In this document: positions 1 to 11,729 of the stretch, piece after piece | Numbering within the stretch: position 1 is the stretch's first letter | How the letters are laid out: every line of letters begins with the position of its first letter | Assembly (NCBI GenBank): GCA_021234155.1 | Contig: JAJEKV010000013.1 | Location: 6,142,187 to 6,206,186 of the forward strand | Length of the DNA stretch: 64,000 nt | Direction of reading: 5' to 3' | DNA from: Isoetes taiwanensis | Taxonomy: Eukaryota > Streptophyta > Lycopodiopsida > Isoetales > Isoetaceae | Translations under genes and position numbers: made by a program | Notes under the pieces: generated by a model | Database searches by the model: none | What the model was told of the DNA's origin: nothing | What the model saw: only the letters and a program-made list of their open reading frames with translations

Positions 1-1270
1 TTTGGTCCCATCATCCCGCACTCCACGCCTTCCCTCATTCACTTACCGGGGGGTGTAGTGGAGGTGGCTCAGATCTTATAAGTATTTGGGCATTGAGTTT
101 TCTACTACCACACACCTTTGGGATGCATCCATCGTTTGGTCACCGCAGCCGGAAAGCCCCGTATGCAATGCGAAACAACAATTACAAGGCGTAGTCAGAT
201 GCATGGGGTCACCGGGGCACACTTGTTCGTGGCCTTGGTTGAACCGGTCCTCCTCTATGGGGCGAGAAGTGTGGGGGCGGTGATATCCCCTTACCACTTG
301 GAACGATCTAGAGCAGTCTGAGAAGGCCTTCTTGGCCGAGCACTGGGAGTGAAGTCCACGGTCCCATATCAGATCTTGCTCTGGAGAGAGGGCTTCCTTC
401 CATTCTGGAGGGTCAGCATTTGGAACGTCACATTATTTACTTCCGGAAGGTGGTGGCTATGGATGAAGCCCGGCTGCCCAACCTTGCTTTTGGCAATGGC
501 GATGGGCCCTTGGCGACTCAAAGCTTGCTAGGAAAGACAAGCAAGCCCGGTGGTTTCGCTATGGAATGTGCACCACACACAGATGTGGACCGGTGCATAC
601 ACCGAAGGAACGCAGCGTTGCCTTGAAAGCGATTTGGATGCTTGCTTCATGGCCAAGCTTTGGGATGCAGAGGCCTGTCACATGTCAAGGTGGCAAATTA
701 TCGACGTTGCGGGTTAATCCCATGCTCACAAGGGGCCCACACCACTACCCGCGCACCCATCTACCCATGAAAAAGCGCCAGGTGATTGCTTCCATTCGCG
801 ACAGTGCACACCACCTCCGCATTGAGACAGGAGATGGATTCGGGAGCAGCGCGAGGAGGACAGAGTCTGTCGATGCATCATCAGCGTGGCCATTGAGGAT
901 GAAAGTCACGCCCTCCAAGCCTGTCCGTGATACCAAAGATATCCAGTTCGGTATGCTCGGTTAGTTGTGCCCCATCGGGCCTTGCATGAGCTTATCGAGC
1001 ACGGCCCTCTCAGGGCTTGTTGGGATCAGACCTCAGGAGGTAATGGATACGCGGACTTCGCTTATGCCCCCGTCCCACATTAACCTCAGTTTGTACTTGT
1101 GATTATGTATATAATCGTGCAACATGTCAAGATCCCGCTACTAAGGTTTTTTCCCGAAAACCCTTCGGGGAGGGGGTTTTTAATCTGGTAGTAATATCGC
1201 TGCTTTGTTCTCTCTTTGTACTTGGGTCCCATAGGCCGGTTGGTCTCCTCGTGGGATCTATAAAATCATA
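1..1270 (+). pseudogene. 3' part of a LINE (non-LTR retrotransposon), RT C-terminal tail, frameshifted
   Basis: Short frames around 118-321 and 349-620 read as the C-terminal tail of a LINE reverse transcriptase protein. One carries LVEPVLLYGA, the usual 'vrPvLlYGcEvW' segment after the RT domain. The next carries VKSTVPYQILLW, a motif common in fern and moss LINEs. The reading frame shifts several times, so no protein can be made. A 3' UTR-like stretch with a TTTTTTCCC...GGGGAGGGGG motif (about 1148-1180) leads to the (TTCTA)n tail. The 5' part lies outside the window. The LINE tail assignment is firm; the exact clade is not. Confidence 0.7.
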
Positions 1271-1350
1271 TTCTATTCTATTCTATTCTATTCTATTCTA
1301 TTCTATTCTATTCTATTCTATTCTATTCTATTCTATTCTATTCTATTCTA
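1271..1350 (+). repeat. (TTCTA)16 pentanucleotide tail of the LINE
   Basis: Sixteen uninterrupted TTCTA units directly follow the LINE 3' UTR. The sequence 'ataaaatcata' just before them recurs before a much shorter TTCTA run at 35001. Some LINE clades end in simple repeats rather than poly(A), and this is the natural reading here. Confidence 0.85.
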
Positions 1351-1353
1351 TTG

Positions 1354-2065
1354 TCTTGACTCCCTCCTTTGTCCGCCTTTTGACTCATCATAGTTCTTTT
1401 TTTGCCCCAGTGGTGTCTCATGATTATGCCATTTTACTATGTTGACCCCAGTTGTTTCCTATCTGCTCACTTCATTTTCACTCGTTCTGCCATCTTGGAC
1501 CTCTTTCTTACGTGTGCCACCTCCATTGTGCCCTCTCGCTCGTTCTTCTGTTCCCCTTTGGGGGTGGTTCCAAATAGGTCATCAAGTTGTTCATCGAGTT
1601 TTTCTCTGAACTCTGCTTTTTCGAAAATGTCATATAGTACCCTTTAAGTCCCTTGGACTCATTATTCCAATCTCCATCATAATGGGTTCTTTCTCTCACC
1701 ATAATGGGTTCTTTGGTCCATTCCCCTAGATTATTCTTGAGTTTCGGGTCCCTATCGTTTTGTTCTAGATTATGTTGTTTTTACATTTGAAAGTTCGCTT
1801 GGATCTGTTATGCATGTGGGTATACGTTCATGAATTTTAGTCCTTGATATTTGTTGTTATTGCTCTATTTCTTATTTTACTCCATATGTGGTCTTATGTT
1901 CTCAGTGGTTCTCATGGATGCCCTTATGAGGGCCTATGCTCGCTCTTTATCATAGATTCTTGGTGCCTCGTTGGTGCCTTTATTGACCTTTGGCTATTTT
2001 CATTTTGTGTCCTTGGCCACTTTGTCTCGTTTTGTTCTGTTCCTCTATTCTCGATCCCTTTTTCC
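1354..2065. other. No gene recognised; pyrimidine-rich spacer
   Basis: The + strand is T/C rich. The open frames are short, of low complexity, and lack a recognisable domain. I see nothing supportable between the LINE tail and the foldback repeat. Confidence 0.5.
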
Positions 2066-3518
2066 ATCCATTTCATAACAACACATAACAACACAACACA
2101 TAACAACCATTGACATTAACAACCAACACATAACTACCATTGACATTAATTAACACAACCATTGGGTCCAACACATTTAAATTAAAATCCCCCTTAAACC
2201 CCCTTTGGTTTGGGTACATATTCACACGGAAGGTGGCTCCTGGCAACGAGAGCTGTTGGATAGGCATATTCACCCCTTATTCCTTAATCTACACCGTACT
2301 TAAAGTTCCTCGTTTGTGGGGTATGCAAGTACAAAATTTGTTATACTGTATAACAAGATTCACAAAATACTATAAGATTTCAAGCGGAATACTATATGGT
2401 GTTGATTTCGTACGTGCAAAATACAATTATGAGGGCTCTCGCTGCCATACGTCACCCCCCGTGTGAATATGCACCCAAACCAAAGGGGGTTTAAGGGGGA
2501 TTTTAATTTAAATGTGTTGGACCCAATGGTTGTGTTAATTAATGTCAATGGTAGTTATGTGTTGGTTGTTAATGTCAATGGTGGTTATGTGTTGGTTGTT
2601 ATGTTTTGATTGTTATGTGTTGGGGGATTTAATTTTTATATGTTGGATGTTAATGGTTTGTGTTGCCAAAAAAAATTTTTGGCCCCCTTGAGGCTTTCAT
2701 CACCTGTAGCTTTTGAATTTCATCACAATAAAACAAATAGAACATACGTAAAAGTTACCATAAAGATAGAGCAAATTGATCCCATTATTCTGAAAGACAT
2801 AAAGTTTGCAACACCCATACACAAACATTTTTCAACTGAATTTAATGTGACCTTTGGCCTCCATGGATTCTTGTGGTGAGAAACCAAAGTGGGAAACTTT
2901 TCTGCCAAGGATCTAGAAGCCTTGGAATTTGCTTAATAATTGCCTCAAAATCTAAAAATGCATGGTAATTTTTTGCAAGCTTCATTCGGAATGAGCCATA
3001 AAACAATATCCAATAGCGCAATCCTGTATTAATCAGCTGGTAGGATGTGAAAGCCTACCAAACTCGGCCAAAAAATTACTGTTTTAGCATAGATAACTTA
3101 AACAAACATATCCATATCATACACTATCAAAAAGATCTCGGAGAGAGCTTTCCAACGCAATAAAAATCATCTCAAACAGAGCTCTGGATCAAAAGTTATG
3201 ATAAGAAATGTGCGGGGAAACTGCACTACATGCGCCCTTCAAGCCCTTCATGTACCCATTATGCACCACATACACAAAAAGAGGGCTTTTGTTGTGAGCC
3301 ATTGGTTGTTGACCATTATGCACCACACGCACAAAAAAAAGGGCTTTTGTTGTGAGCCGTTGACCATTGAAAAAAAAAGGTTAAAATCAATGGCTTAGAA
3401 GTGGTGCACTCTAGATGTACGCATTAGTACATCCATTTGAATACATCACGAAATCATAGGAAAACCTTAGTGAAAAGCGTACAAAAACACAAAGAAAACC
3501 CCCTGTTATTATGCTACA
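2066..3518 (-). mobile_element. Foldback repeat, copy A
   Basis: This is an inverted-orientation relative of the 11730-13380 element. It has two inverted arms (about 2080-2238 and 2460-2620) rich in the motif AACAACCAACACATAAC, then a body of about 850 bp. The body holds about two units of a 60 bp direct repeat with 'ggcttttgttgtgagcc' (3260-3370). The right end reads 'cccctgttattatgctaca', the reverse complement of the left end of copy B. There is no coding capacity. Copy A lacks the outer part of one arm, so its left edge (about 2066) is approximate. No convincing terminal target duplication was found. Confidence 0.75.
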
Positions 3519-4626
3519 TATTCACCCTATGTTTGTCCTTTCCTCTTTTTTTCATTTTATCCCTTGAGAGATATCTTTGCTCTGCTATTGTCTTGATTTT
3601 CTCTTTTGTTATTTGTGCATAAGAACCTTTCCCTAGAATACAAATTGATATGTTAGAGAGCGTGATGGCTTGCTCTCCGATTTCTGATGCAAATTTGATC
3701 GTTTGCAGAAGTTGCTTTCTTCTGCAGATATCCTGCGGCGTGGACCATGGGTTTAGAGATCCCGCTGTGATTTCGCCATGGACTTCAATCTGGCGACAAG
3801 ATCTGGATAAGATTTTATTCAAAAAGTTATTTTCGTCAAGACTCCTTCTTAGATTTGCATGAAGGTTTTTCTGTCAGATTTAGGGTTTTCTCTTTGAATT
3901 TTCTTTTGGTATTTTCGTCTGCAGTCAGGTTTCCGATTCTCCAAAAATAAAATATTTTCGTTTGTATGAATTTGTGAGTGAGAGTTTAGGGGAAATGGAG
4001 GCTTGACGGCATGGCAGACAGGTGGAACAGGGCCTAGCCACAATCGTCTCACGGTTACTTCTAAAATCATGCCTCTGTACTTATTAATGTTTTAAACTGG
4101 ATTCTTATGACGTATTCTAGAGCCTTTGCATCTGTTGTAATCTAGAGCCTTTCATCTGTTGTAAACTAGGGATGGTTCAGATCGATTCTTTTCAAGACAT
4201 TGTTTCTCTGGGATAATCCTTAGACCACAGTTTATTGTTCCTCATGCATCTAGGTTTTTGCATAATATTTGTTTGATACGACGACATATTTTAGAATTGA
4301 TGTTTAACAAATGTACATCAACTTAAAAATAAAGTGCAAGTTCAATTGGAACTTGAATTCATAACCATGCGTAAAGATGCAACCTTATATATCCCTCTTG
4401 CACAAGTTGAAGTTCTTTAGACGCGACACATTTTTCTTTACACGGGGCATAACCCAGAGGAAACTATTCTCATCAAACAAATTGAGAATCTCAAAACAAT
4501 GGACTAATGTCGGGCACCTACACAATCAATTGTATTCTTGGCACCCAATAATTTACGGTTCCTCCTACAAATGGCTTTTATCTTTACAATGAATCTTATA
4601 AACAACCACCTCTTCATTTTTACTAA
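3519..4626. other. No gene recognised; probable body of a non-autonomous Helitron
   Basis: No coding region is visible. A 25 bp tandem duplication ('tctagagcctttgcatctg...') occurs at about 4116-4165. Because a Helitron 3' terminus ends at 4654 in + orientation, part of this stretch is probably Helitron body. I could not place its 5' TC end. Confidence 0.35.
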
Positions 4627-4654
4627 GCCCGGCAACGCCGGGCACCATAACTAG
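4627..4654 (+). mobile_element. Helitron 3' terminus (hairpin plus CTAG)
   Basis: The stretch is a 17-base hairpin, GCCCGGC-AAC-GCCGGGC, then ACCATAA, then CTAG, with a T immediately after. Helitron 3' ends have a short GC hairpin 5-12 bases before CTRR and insert between A and T, so all the features match. The same 28 bases recur exactly at 49833-49860. Confidence 0.8.
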
Positions 4655-4689
4655 TACATATTATTCTGCATGTTTGCCATTGTTTAGGG

Positions 4690-7600
4690 AGCCCCTCTTT
4701 TGCTGCATTATTTAGAATCTTGTGAGATATTGAACCAGGCAATCTCCTCCACATCTGATTAGTTCAGTCGAGAGCCCTTCTAAATCGACTGCCTTCCCAT
4801 TTTTCAATGGCTTAATATACTCTATTACATCTGCCTCAGTGAAAATATCTTCTTCAATGGTGCAGCCTTTTATCCCCGAGGCATATGGGGCATAATACAA
4901 ATCTTTGACAAATTCTAGCAGCTTTGATATATCCAAATTGTGCCTTGTGGTGCGGATGGTCAGCTTAGACCAAAAGCTTTTTGGCTTTTTTCAAAAAGCT
5001 GCTTCATGTGTATCCTGGTGCTTGGCCGCTCTTGCGGCAGCAAGCCTTGCATCTGTGTGTGGCTTGGTTGGTGTGGCTGATTTGGAAGCGGCGGCGGTTG
5101 TGGATCTTTCAGGAGATTCAGCAGCATGCAGCCTCTCTGATTCCTCGACTCAGGTACAAGCTATTTCAAAGCTTTCTGGTGTTCCCAGGATTAGTAGAGC
5201 GGAAGTTTGCCATTTGGCGGGACTTCTTGGGTGTTGTAGATGGTGATGGTCGGTTTGTACAGCAGTAGAGTTGCAGTTTTTCTGTGAGTATGTTGTGGAG
5301 TGTCGAGGTATCGCTGTCTCTTTGGGGCAGTTCTCCTTCCTCCTCACTTGCTTTGTAACATTACCATTCTTTTAATATATTGATGACACAGTTCTTGAAA
5401 AAAATAAAAAAAGGGGCGCATTGAGATTAGCTTGTTGCATCCTATAAAAAACGTCTTCTTCTTCTTTAAAGCTTTTTTGTACCACTGCAGTTTCACTTTC
5501 AGGATTTGTGAGCAATGATTTTTAGTTGTGAGCATTCTTGATCCCACCAAGACTTGGATTTGTGGCCAGGTGGGCAAGCTCGGGTTTCCCCAAAACTTTT
5601 TCTGGCTGCATTTAGGATTGCATGGGATAAGGATTGAGCATTTAGGCCATTATCTTCCCTTGTTTTTAAACAATTCAGACAAAACTTGCTAATAGGTGCT
5701 TCTTTTCACATAGTCCAATTTAATTTTTGGAACAAATTACCTTTCCACCTTGCGTTTTTGCAACTCATATCCAAAGCAAAAAGAATAGGCACATAGTCTG
5801 ATATTGGTTGCTTTGTCAATCTGCTTGAAATATGGAACTTGTTCTGTAGAATGTGTGAGCAGATTGTCCATTGCACATAGAAAAATAGTAACATGCCTCA
5901 CAAACTTCCAATATCTACATAGAAAAATTGTATTCGATAGTAACAAGCCTGACTACGACTCCCAATATCTCTCTTCAAGGAGTTGGGCATAATACCCACT
6001 TTATCATAATCCAAATGAAGCTGAGGTACCCAGAAAGTGGGCTCATGGTGGAGCTTTATCAGTTCCCAACCCAAGAATATGAAGAGGGGTTGGGGATCAG
6101 AATCAACCTCCTCATCTCTAATATATGTGCCCACCTATATATGTGGCAGAGATGTAGATATTGCTCGGCCATGAGTACATAATAATCTACCACGTTGGAT
6201 CCTCCACTATGGTCCTCCTGATGGCAACTATTCGAGGAGGAGGATGGCCATTGTAATAGATTATTGTAAATAATCAAGTTGAAGATGTTGCATGTCTGGA
6301 TAGTTGCCTTTTGGAGAATGTGACAAGATGCCCGGCATCAGCTAATGTGTGTAGCAAAAGGTCCTTCGCTATTGGAGCTGGAATATATCCACAAACAATG
6401 GGCTAGACTTTGTCAATTGAGCAGCAGCTGTACGTCTGTTGAAATCCCCTACCAGTATAACATCTCTCAATTGCTTGTGCTATTAAAATGCCATCACATA
6501 GATCGGTATAGAGGTCCAATCTATCTATTTCTAAATGAATATTGTAAAAGTTTGAGTTGCATGTAGGAAATAATATGATGCAATGAAAATGTGATCTCCA
6601 GATGTATTTTGCACCCGTACCCATATATGTCGCCTATCACCTTGTGTAATGAAACTGCAGATGCCAAGGATGTCTTGTAGTAACAGGCTAATATGTCGCC
6701 CACCATGGTTCTGCTTGCCTGTGCACTCATTGAACATTGAGTAGTGCTGATGTCCTGACATATCTGTTATCCTCCGATCAACCTGCTCCCATGTTTCCAT
6801 AAGGAAAATGAAGCCCATATCCAGCCAAAGAGTTCAAGTTATCTTCCATCTGGCATGGAAAGGCCCTAGAATTCCAGGAGACCATACAAAAGCACATTTT
6901 CTATTTGGAAGTGGTGGTGTCCATGATGTATTACAGTAGCAGTAGAGCCACACTGGCATTAGCAGCACCCCGAGGTGTTGCATCAGTAGCAACAATTGTA
7001 CTGGCATCAACAACACCCGTAGAGGTTGCAATAGCAGCAGCAATGGTTGCATTTGAATCAACGGCTTCACCAGGAATAGTAGAGCCAGTTGTGGTAACAT
7101 TTGTATGAGCTGGTCTAGTCCTCGCACTTGTTTTAGCAATAGATAGCATAATTATATCGTTCTGCATAGCATCTGTCACAGTTTTGTTGGGTGAACAGAA
7201 AATGTAGACCCTGCCATTGCATAGAACCACTAATTTGGCATATCTCCCTCATACGTGCAAGTTCTGCTCGACATGATTCTTGTTGTAGAAGTGTAAGGTC
7301 ATAGTCGACATACAAAGAGGTACCTTTCAACTTTGTTGTCTGGCAAAGTATGACACTTTTTATAACTGCATCTGCCACTATGATTGACCACATGTGGCTG
7401 GCTATGGCAGCGGAAGGCTAAGACGAGATACCATGGCATTGTGCACAGGAACATGAAAACTCATCTTAGAGAAGATCATTATCTGGAGCTTCATTGTGAG
7501 ATCTTCCTGTGCCTCTTCTGAGATTGAGGCAAGAATGTCGTGGTTCGAATAGGTTACTCTTACGATTTGTCTCCGCGGACGATAAAAGAACCTTCCTTCC

Positions 7601-7745
7601 TTCCTTTCTTACAAGAAATTTATCGCGGCGGCCTTGAACATTTCTCTTTCCTGTGAAACGAGTATTGGGAAGACGATTACTGAGTAACTGATTATGAACA
7701 TTCGTTTGAACAACAGGAGAAGCATGTCGAAGGGTATTCAATCAC
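4690..7745 (-). pseudogene. Decayed LINE: ORF1-like, APE endonuclease, start of RT
   Basis: Reading the minus strand from right to left, 6834-7741 is a broken, alanine/threonine-rich ORF1-like part. At 6818-6531 the text begins MGFIFLMETWEQVD, the start of an APE-type endonuclease ('DiifLqETW'). Near 6450-6410 another frame gives VGDFNRRTAAA, the endonuclease 'GDFN' motif. Near 5810 ISDYVPILFAL stands where 'SDHyPi' belongs, so the catalytic His is Tyr. Near 5570-5520 KSWWDQEC matches the linker after the nuclease. At 4936-4712 KNGKAVDLEGLSTELIR matches the start of the RT region. The RT core is missing beyond 4690, next to the Helitron end. Frameshifts throughout show the copy is dead. Confidence 0.75.
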
Positions 7746-8241
7746 AATTTCATATACAACCCAATACATTAGCCTAGGGCACACATAATTTTGCTATATA
7801 TTAGATAGTTAGATACTTAGTTTCAAATTGAGCAAATATGAAATATCCATTCATGTATACATGAATGTCTTTTTAGGGGATAATCCTGAGATGGGAAACA
7901 GGGCGCCTGCCAACGTTTCCATGAATAACTGATTTGTACGATTTCTTTGGCCACAAGTAACATATTGTGAACTTGAATTGACCATTCCCACAACTTATGT
8001 CAACCATAAGCCTTTATGCAGAAGGAATAATGCATATTTGACTTTGAAATATGCTAATATTTTAGGTTTTCCATGTTCATCTTCTATATGCCCCAATGCT
8101 TATCCACAAACGGAATTCGCCCACAATGCACTGTGAGACATTCCCTGGTATATTCATACCCTTAGAGCTTGAAACTTACCTCCATATATTCTTTCATGTC
8201 GGGGCGTTTAGCAATGGCCTTCTTGGGTAGAAGAATCCCGT
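7746..8241. other. No gene recognised
   Basis: The stretch is AT-rich and has no open frame of note. It could hold the promoter of the PPR remnant that follows, but I see no distinctive motif. Confidence 0.4.
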
Positions 8242-9690
8242 TTGTCTTTGCCATCACTTGATATGCTTGTTGCCAGCTACAGAGCTAAGTTCCTTTCATT
8301 ATTACATTCTTGTAAATATATGGTTGTTGTTCCGATGCCCAAAGCAAACCTTGAAACAATAGCAGATATTGTTTTCAGCAATCCGGCTTGCATAGTTCCA
8401 AATGAGGAGATGGGCATTTTAAACTTGGAAGATATAATAGATGTCGATCATATTGTTGTCCTTCTGCAGGAATTTGTCAATGCTAAGGCCCTCGTGGATG
8501 GCAAGTGCATCCATGATCATATTGTGAAGAATGGCTTATCACAAGATAGGTTTTTAGGGAATCTACTTATATACATGTATGGAAAGTGTGGAGCTTTGGA
8601 AGAGGGAATGAAGATGTTCCATCCAAGGAATGCAAAGAAACAATTCTTTTTCTCGGAACATCATGATTGCAGCATATGCACAATGGGTTTTTTGAAGAGG
8701 CTAGACATTTATACCATCAAATGCCCCAGCAAAATGTTGTGACGGGGAATACCATGACTGCAGCTTATGCCCAACAGGGACAGATCAAAGAAGCCCTCCA
8801 AATTTTGCAGGGTTTGCCATGTCCTAATGTAATTTCATGGAACACTATGATGGGATGTTATGCATATCAAGGGCAGCTCGAACAGGCTCTTGCTTTTTTT
8901 AACACATGCCTTCTCCAATTAAGCTTAGTTGCCTCCTTCCTCTCCGGCTGCCTTCTCTCCTGTGCCATCGCTGGTACATCTCTGGTTGCATCGCCTAGCT
9001 TCACATCTGCTGCAAATGCCAAGGCGCCTTCGCAAATCCCTTGCCAAGATCAAGGCACCATGATAGGGTTCCTTTTCTGTGCATATCTCAGCATTTCTGA
9101 TGATTTGCAACTAAACGCAGGGCCAGATGATATTGCCCTGCAAGAGGCTAGCACTTTTACAGCCTTGAACTTTCCAGAATGATTTGTTTTGATGCCAGAG
9201 TTGTTTTGGTATCACTAGAAAAGGTGGTCATAACCTGAGTTCTTTAGCAGAAAATACCGTCATAGTCGTATTTCTTTAACACTGAGGATCAGCTTTGTGT
9301 ATTGCCCTTTTTGATTTGGGGATGCAGGACAGCAGATGAAATATTCCCCCTTTCGATTTGCAGAAGCCCTTTTTTATTCTGAATCCTGCAGTAATGTTCT
9401 ATTGAAACCTATTTGAAGCCGCCAAGTTTTCAGGACCCACGAATCTGTGGCGACATTTTTTCCATGAGGTAATCCACCTGCAGACTACTCTATTAAGTGA
9501 TTTTCGACTGCAGACAATTTTGCAGACAATTTCAAGGCAATGTGATATCTTGGAACACAGCATTTGCAGCATGTCTACAATGGGAAAACTGATAAAGCAA
9601 TTGATCTATTTTGGAGAATGCCAGAACGTAATGTCATTTCCTGGAATGCTATAAGCAAAGTAATGATAGCTCAAGGCTCCATATAAATTA
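8242..9690 (+). pseudogene. PPR protein gene remnant 1 (PLS type)
   Basis: PPR proteins bind organellar RNA in mitochondria or plastids, one base per repeat, and many direct C-to-U editing. At 8242-8640 the frame includes LLQEFVNAKALVDGKCIHDHI and LIYMYGKCGALEEGMKMF, typical of PLS-class repeats. A frameshift near 8640-8680 moves to a second frame with FEEARHLYHQMPQQNVV, AAYAQQGQIKEALQIL and NVISWNTMMGCYAYQG. After 8910 the PPR pattern stops and about 600 bases of unrelated text follow. Weak PPR text then returns at 9540-9670 (NVISWNA). No E or DYW domain is visible. The frameshift and the interruption indicate a pseudogene. Confidence 0.8.
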
Positions 9691-10768
9691 AAGTGATAAG
9701 AAAGGATATCCTGCCTATTATTAGACTATTCGATGCAAGTGAATAACAAAACTATGTAGCAATTAACACAGCAGGAGAAAAGCGATGGCAACAACGGATT
9801 TACTTGGAGTTAGAGAGGGCAGGGAATGTTAAGAAATAACACGGCAAACTAAAATGAAGAAGCCTTCCCACCTTCGTTGCTATAAAAGATAGCCTATCAA
9901 CAATAGAAACTGAGCTCAAATCTCAGCCCTGAGTCTTAGGTTGTAGGTTCGCCAGACCAAATTTCAGCTAGGGCCTTCAGCGGAGATCCACCATTTCTCA
10001 ACTTCGAATGGGTCTTTACATAAGTAATGAAATCGTCTTTTAATCTACCATGTGTAGACCGATGGACTTGGCTATGGCTATTGCTTAAATTTTTCTGCCG
10101 GCCTGAGCCCAAATAGCATTGCTAAAATTTTTTATGGCAGATCAATATATGACAAATAGGCCCCAAAGTAAGCTCCGTTTAAGAAGCTTGGATGCTCGCC
10201 GCCCCCTTTTATGGAAGGCTCAAAGAAATGGCACAGAGATCTGGCGGCTGGTTGAGCCGTCAAAGGATTGCTTGAAGAGCAAGAAAGGGGAAGGTCGTGC
10301 AAGAATTCTGGGATTTTCTATTTATTTTTATTTTTAGCACGTTTGCACAAACGCAAGTGCATACTTTGAAGCAATTTCAGAGTGTCCACGTTGCTGCCAG
10401 GTGGGATTTTTGTGCAGGTGGCTGATGTTTCCGTCGTTGGATTTCATCTACGGCTTCAGAAATTCATGGAAATTCCAAGTCACAGCAGTTATGTGTGCGC
10501 CGGGATATCTTGCGGAACTGATCCTTATTTCTGTTAAGCATGCATAAAACTTTCTTCTCCGTCAGTCCAGGAGCTAGAGAAGCAAGTATCCTATCGATTA
10601 ATCTATATATACATTTCACATTCCTATAGATTTTTGTTCGAATTTGGCATACGAAGCTCGACGGTGTCCGGATGCGAGCCCCCTCCAAATGCCAAAGCCG
10701 GGCACTATTTCTGGTAACTAATGCATCCATGAAAGTTTCCATGACAAGTTTTAGATTTAGTTAACGGC
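9691..10768. other. No gene recognised
   Basis: Several short open frames occur, but none has domain-like content. The stretch separates the two PPR remnants. Confidence 0.4.
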
Positions 10769-11729
10769 ATGGTTGAAAATTCTACTAAGGACGATGACAT
10801 TATGGAGCATCAGTGCAATCCGATAACGAAAAACCATCCAGCCTGTAAAAAGCTAAAGGATTCAGAATGCTGTTGGTTAATGATACAGAACAACATTGAC
10901 AGGATTTCGGGTTTTATCGAATATCTTACTAGGCTGTTCACCTACAATGGCTACTTATTCGAAGCATATATTTTGGTTGCAATTACCTTGGCAATTTGTA
11001 ATCAAAAGCAAGATGAAGGTACAATTTATCTATAGCATAGCGCCCAAGATTATGGAGAACGAAGGGACTTCAATAACAAGGAATGAGGCCTATTTTCTTC
11101 TCCAAGAGTGTGACAAAGGATCTACAACATGGCAGGCAAGTACAAGTCCTCATGATTCAAAATAATCTGACTCCAGTTTCAGTTTTGGGGGACCATCTTA
11201 TCAGGTTGTTTACTTATCATGGATGTTTGTTTGAAGCAAACCAAGCATTTGACAGAATTGTGAGACCAAGTGCCTACAGTTGGGCTGCATTGATTTTGGC
11301 AAATGCAAAACACGAGCAAGGTGTGACCATTAGTTTGTACCAGACCACCAAGGAGCTAGGGGTGGAAAAAGATAAGTATATCTATGTTGCAGTTCTTAAG
11401 GCATGTGCGTCAATAAAAGTTCTTATGCAAGGTAGGGTAGTCCATTGTCAGATTATAGAAAGCATGGCCCATATGAACGTTGTAATTGCTAGCATCCTGG
11501 TGGATATGTATGCTAAGTGTGGGAGCATGGAAGAGGCGAGAAATGTAGATTAGAAATGTAGATTAAATGAAGAGGCGAGCATGTTATTAGATCCAGATGT
11601 AGTGTTATGGGGTGCTCTCATTACAGGATATGCCCAGCAAGGTGAAAGAGTTCTGGCCCTGGACTGTTTTGGAATGATGCAACGAGAGGGCACAGGGGCA
11701 GATAAAGTGACATTTTTAGGTGCCAATAT

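Noticed and set aside
6905-7108. Alanine/valine-rich 67-residue + strand protein
   Set aside because: It lies opposite the decayed LINE ORF1 and reflects a degenerate trinucleotide-rich stretch readable on both strands.
9925-9990. tRNA or tRNA-derived SINE ('ggttgtaggttcgccagacc')
   Set aside because: The B-box-like word is there but no matching A box, acceptor stem or cloverleaf could be drawn.
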